A stretch of 32,591 nucleotides of DNA from Bacillaceae bacterium SAS-127 (GTDB lineage: Bacteria; Bacillota; Bacilli; Bacillales; Domibacillaceae), in contig NKXN01000013.1 of NCBI GenBank assembly GCA_002261155.1, forward strand, positions 1 to 32,591. The letters run 5' to 3'. The translations under genes were made by a program, and so were the position numbers. Under the pieces are notes generated by a model. It was not told the DNA's origin and did not search any database. It saw only the letters and a list, made by a program, of their open reading frames with translations. The stretch's first letter is position 1; the number at the start of each line of letters is the position of its first letter. Shown here piece after piece: positions 32,552-32,591 of this stretch.

Positions 32552-32575
32552 AAAGGAAAGCGAGATGCTTCCTTT
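32552..32575 (+). terminator. Hairpin after mgsR
   Basis: The left arm 32552-32561 (AAAGGAAAGC) pairs with GCTTCCTTT (32567-32575) with one bulged A. No T-run follows directly; the palindromic repeat that begins here continues past the window and may complete the terminator. Confidence 0.55.
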
Positions 32576-32591
32576 CAGACTGTAGACAAAC
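32572..32591. repeat. Inverted partial copy of the window-start palindromic repeat
   Basis: CTTTCAGACTGTAGACAAAC is the exact reverse complement of 155-174. It is cut by the window end. In both copies a different short hairpin abuts the shared sequence on the same side. Confidence 0.85.

Overview
The window is a stretch of a low-GC Bacillaceae chromosome. Gene content and order closely follow the nfo-zur-ispG-sodA-pbpA-pst-glcK-mgsR segment of Bacillus subtilis (the yqf/yqg genes). AGGAGG-type ribosome binding sites, frequent TTG/GTG starts and U-tailed hairpins at most transcript ends agree with this. The species cannot be named from the sequence alone.

Layout. 1-255: end of an unidentified upstream frame, a long palindromic repeat and a terminator. 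256-5238: nfo (AP endonuclease), yqfT, yqfU, then a zinc uptake operon znuC-znuB-zur behind a promoter with a Zur-box-like operator, then yqfW. 5392-8206: yqfX, and on the minus strand ispG, yqfZ and yqgB. 8415-14521: a Na+/phosphate cotransporter with a PhoU domain, sodA, the MFS protein yqgE and penicillin-binding protein pbpA. 14579-18469: pstS-pstC-pstA-pstB, with four exactly 11-bp-phased PhoP-type hexamers before the promoter, a perfect 15-bp hairpin between pstS and pstC, and a terminator directly after pstB; phoU is absent. 18484-19366 (minus): yqzD-yqzC.

19544-23359 is the least ordinary part. It holds three translationally overlapping genes: a DUF4912 protein with an N-terminal helix-turn-helix, a large fusion of a GH57/DUF1957-like domain to a GT4 glycosyltransferase, and a short sugar-phosphate nucleotidylyltransferase. 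The GH57-like half has lost its catalytic signature residues (the expected Glu of the nucleophile motif is Gln161), so it looks like a pseudoenzyme module attached to an intact transferase. The trio probably makes or modifies a glucan-like polymer, but its product is unknown.

23453-30901 returns to conserved yqg genes: rpmG, yqgN, gluP (without the TPR tail of B. subtilis GluP), yqgQ, glcK, an LtaS-type lipoteichoic acid synthase, yqgT (without LysM domains), a 58-residue DUF2759 protein (yqgW) and yqgX. 30947-32550 carries yqgY, a winged-helix regulator with four clustered C-terminal cysteines, and the Spx/ArsC-like regulator mgsR. mgsR lies behind an array of TTGTATAA-type repeats phased at 11 bp. 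The last 20 bases are an exact inverted copy of part of the repeat at the window start.

Functional themes are phosphate acquisition (nptA, pst), metal and oxidative stress (znuCB-zur, sodA, nfo, mgsR, the Cys-rich regulator) and envelope synthesis (pbpA, ltaS, yqgT, yqzC, possibly the glycosyltransferase trio). No tRNA, rRNA, CRISPR array, insertion sequence or phage gene was seen. No gene-free stretch reaches 300 bases.
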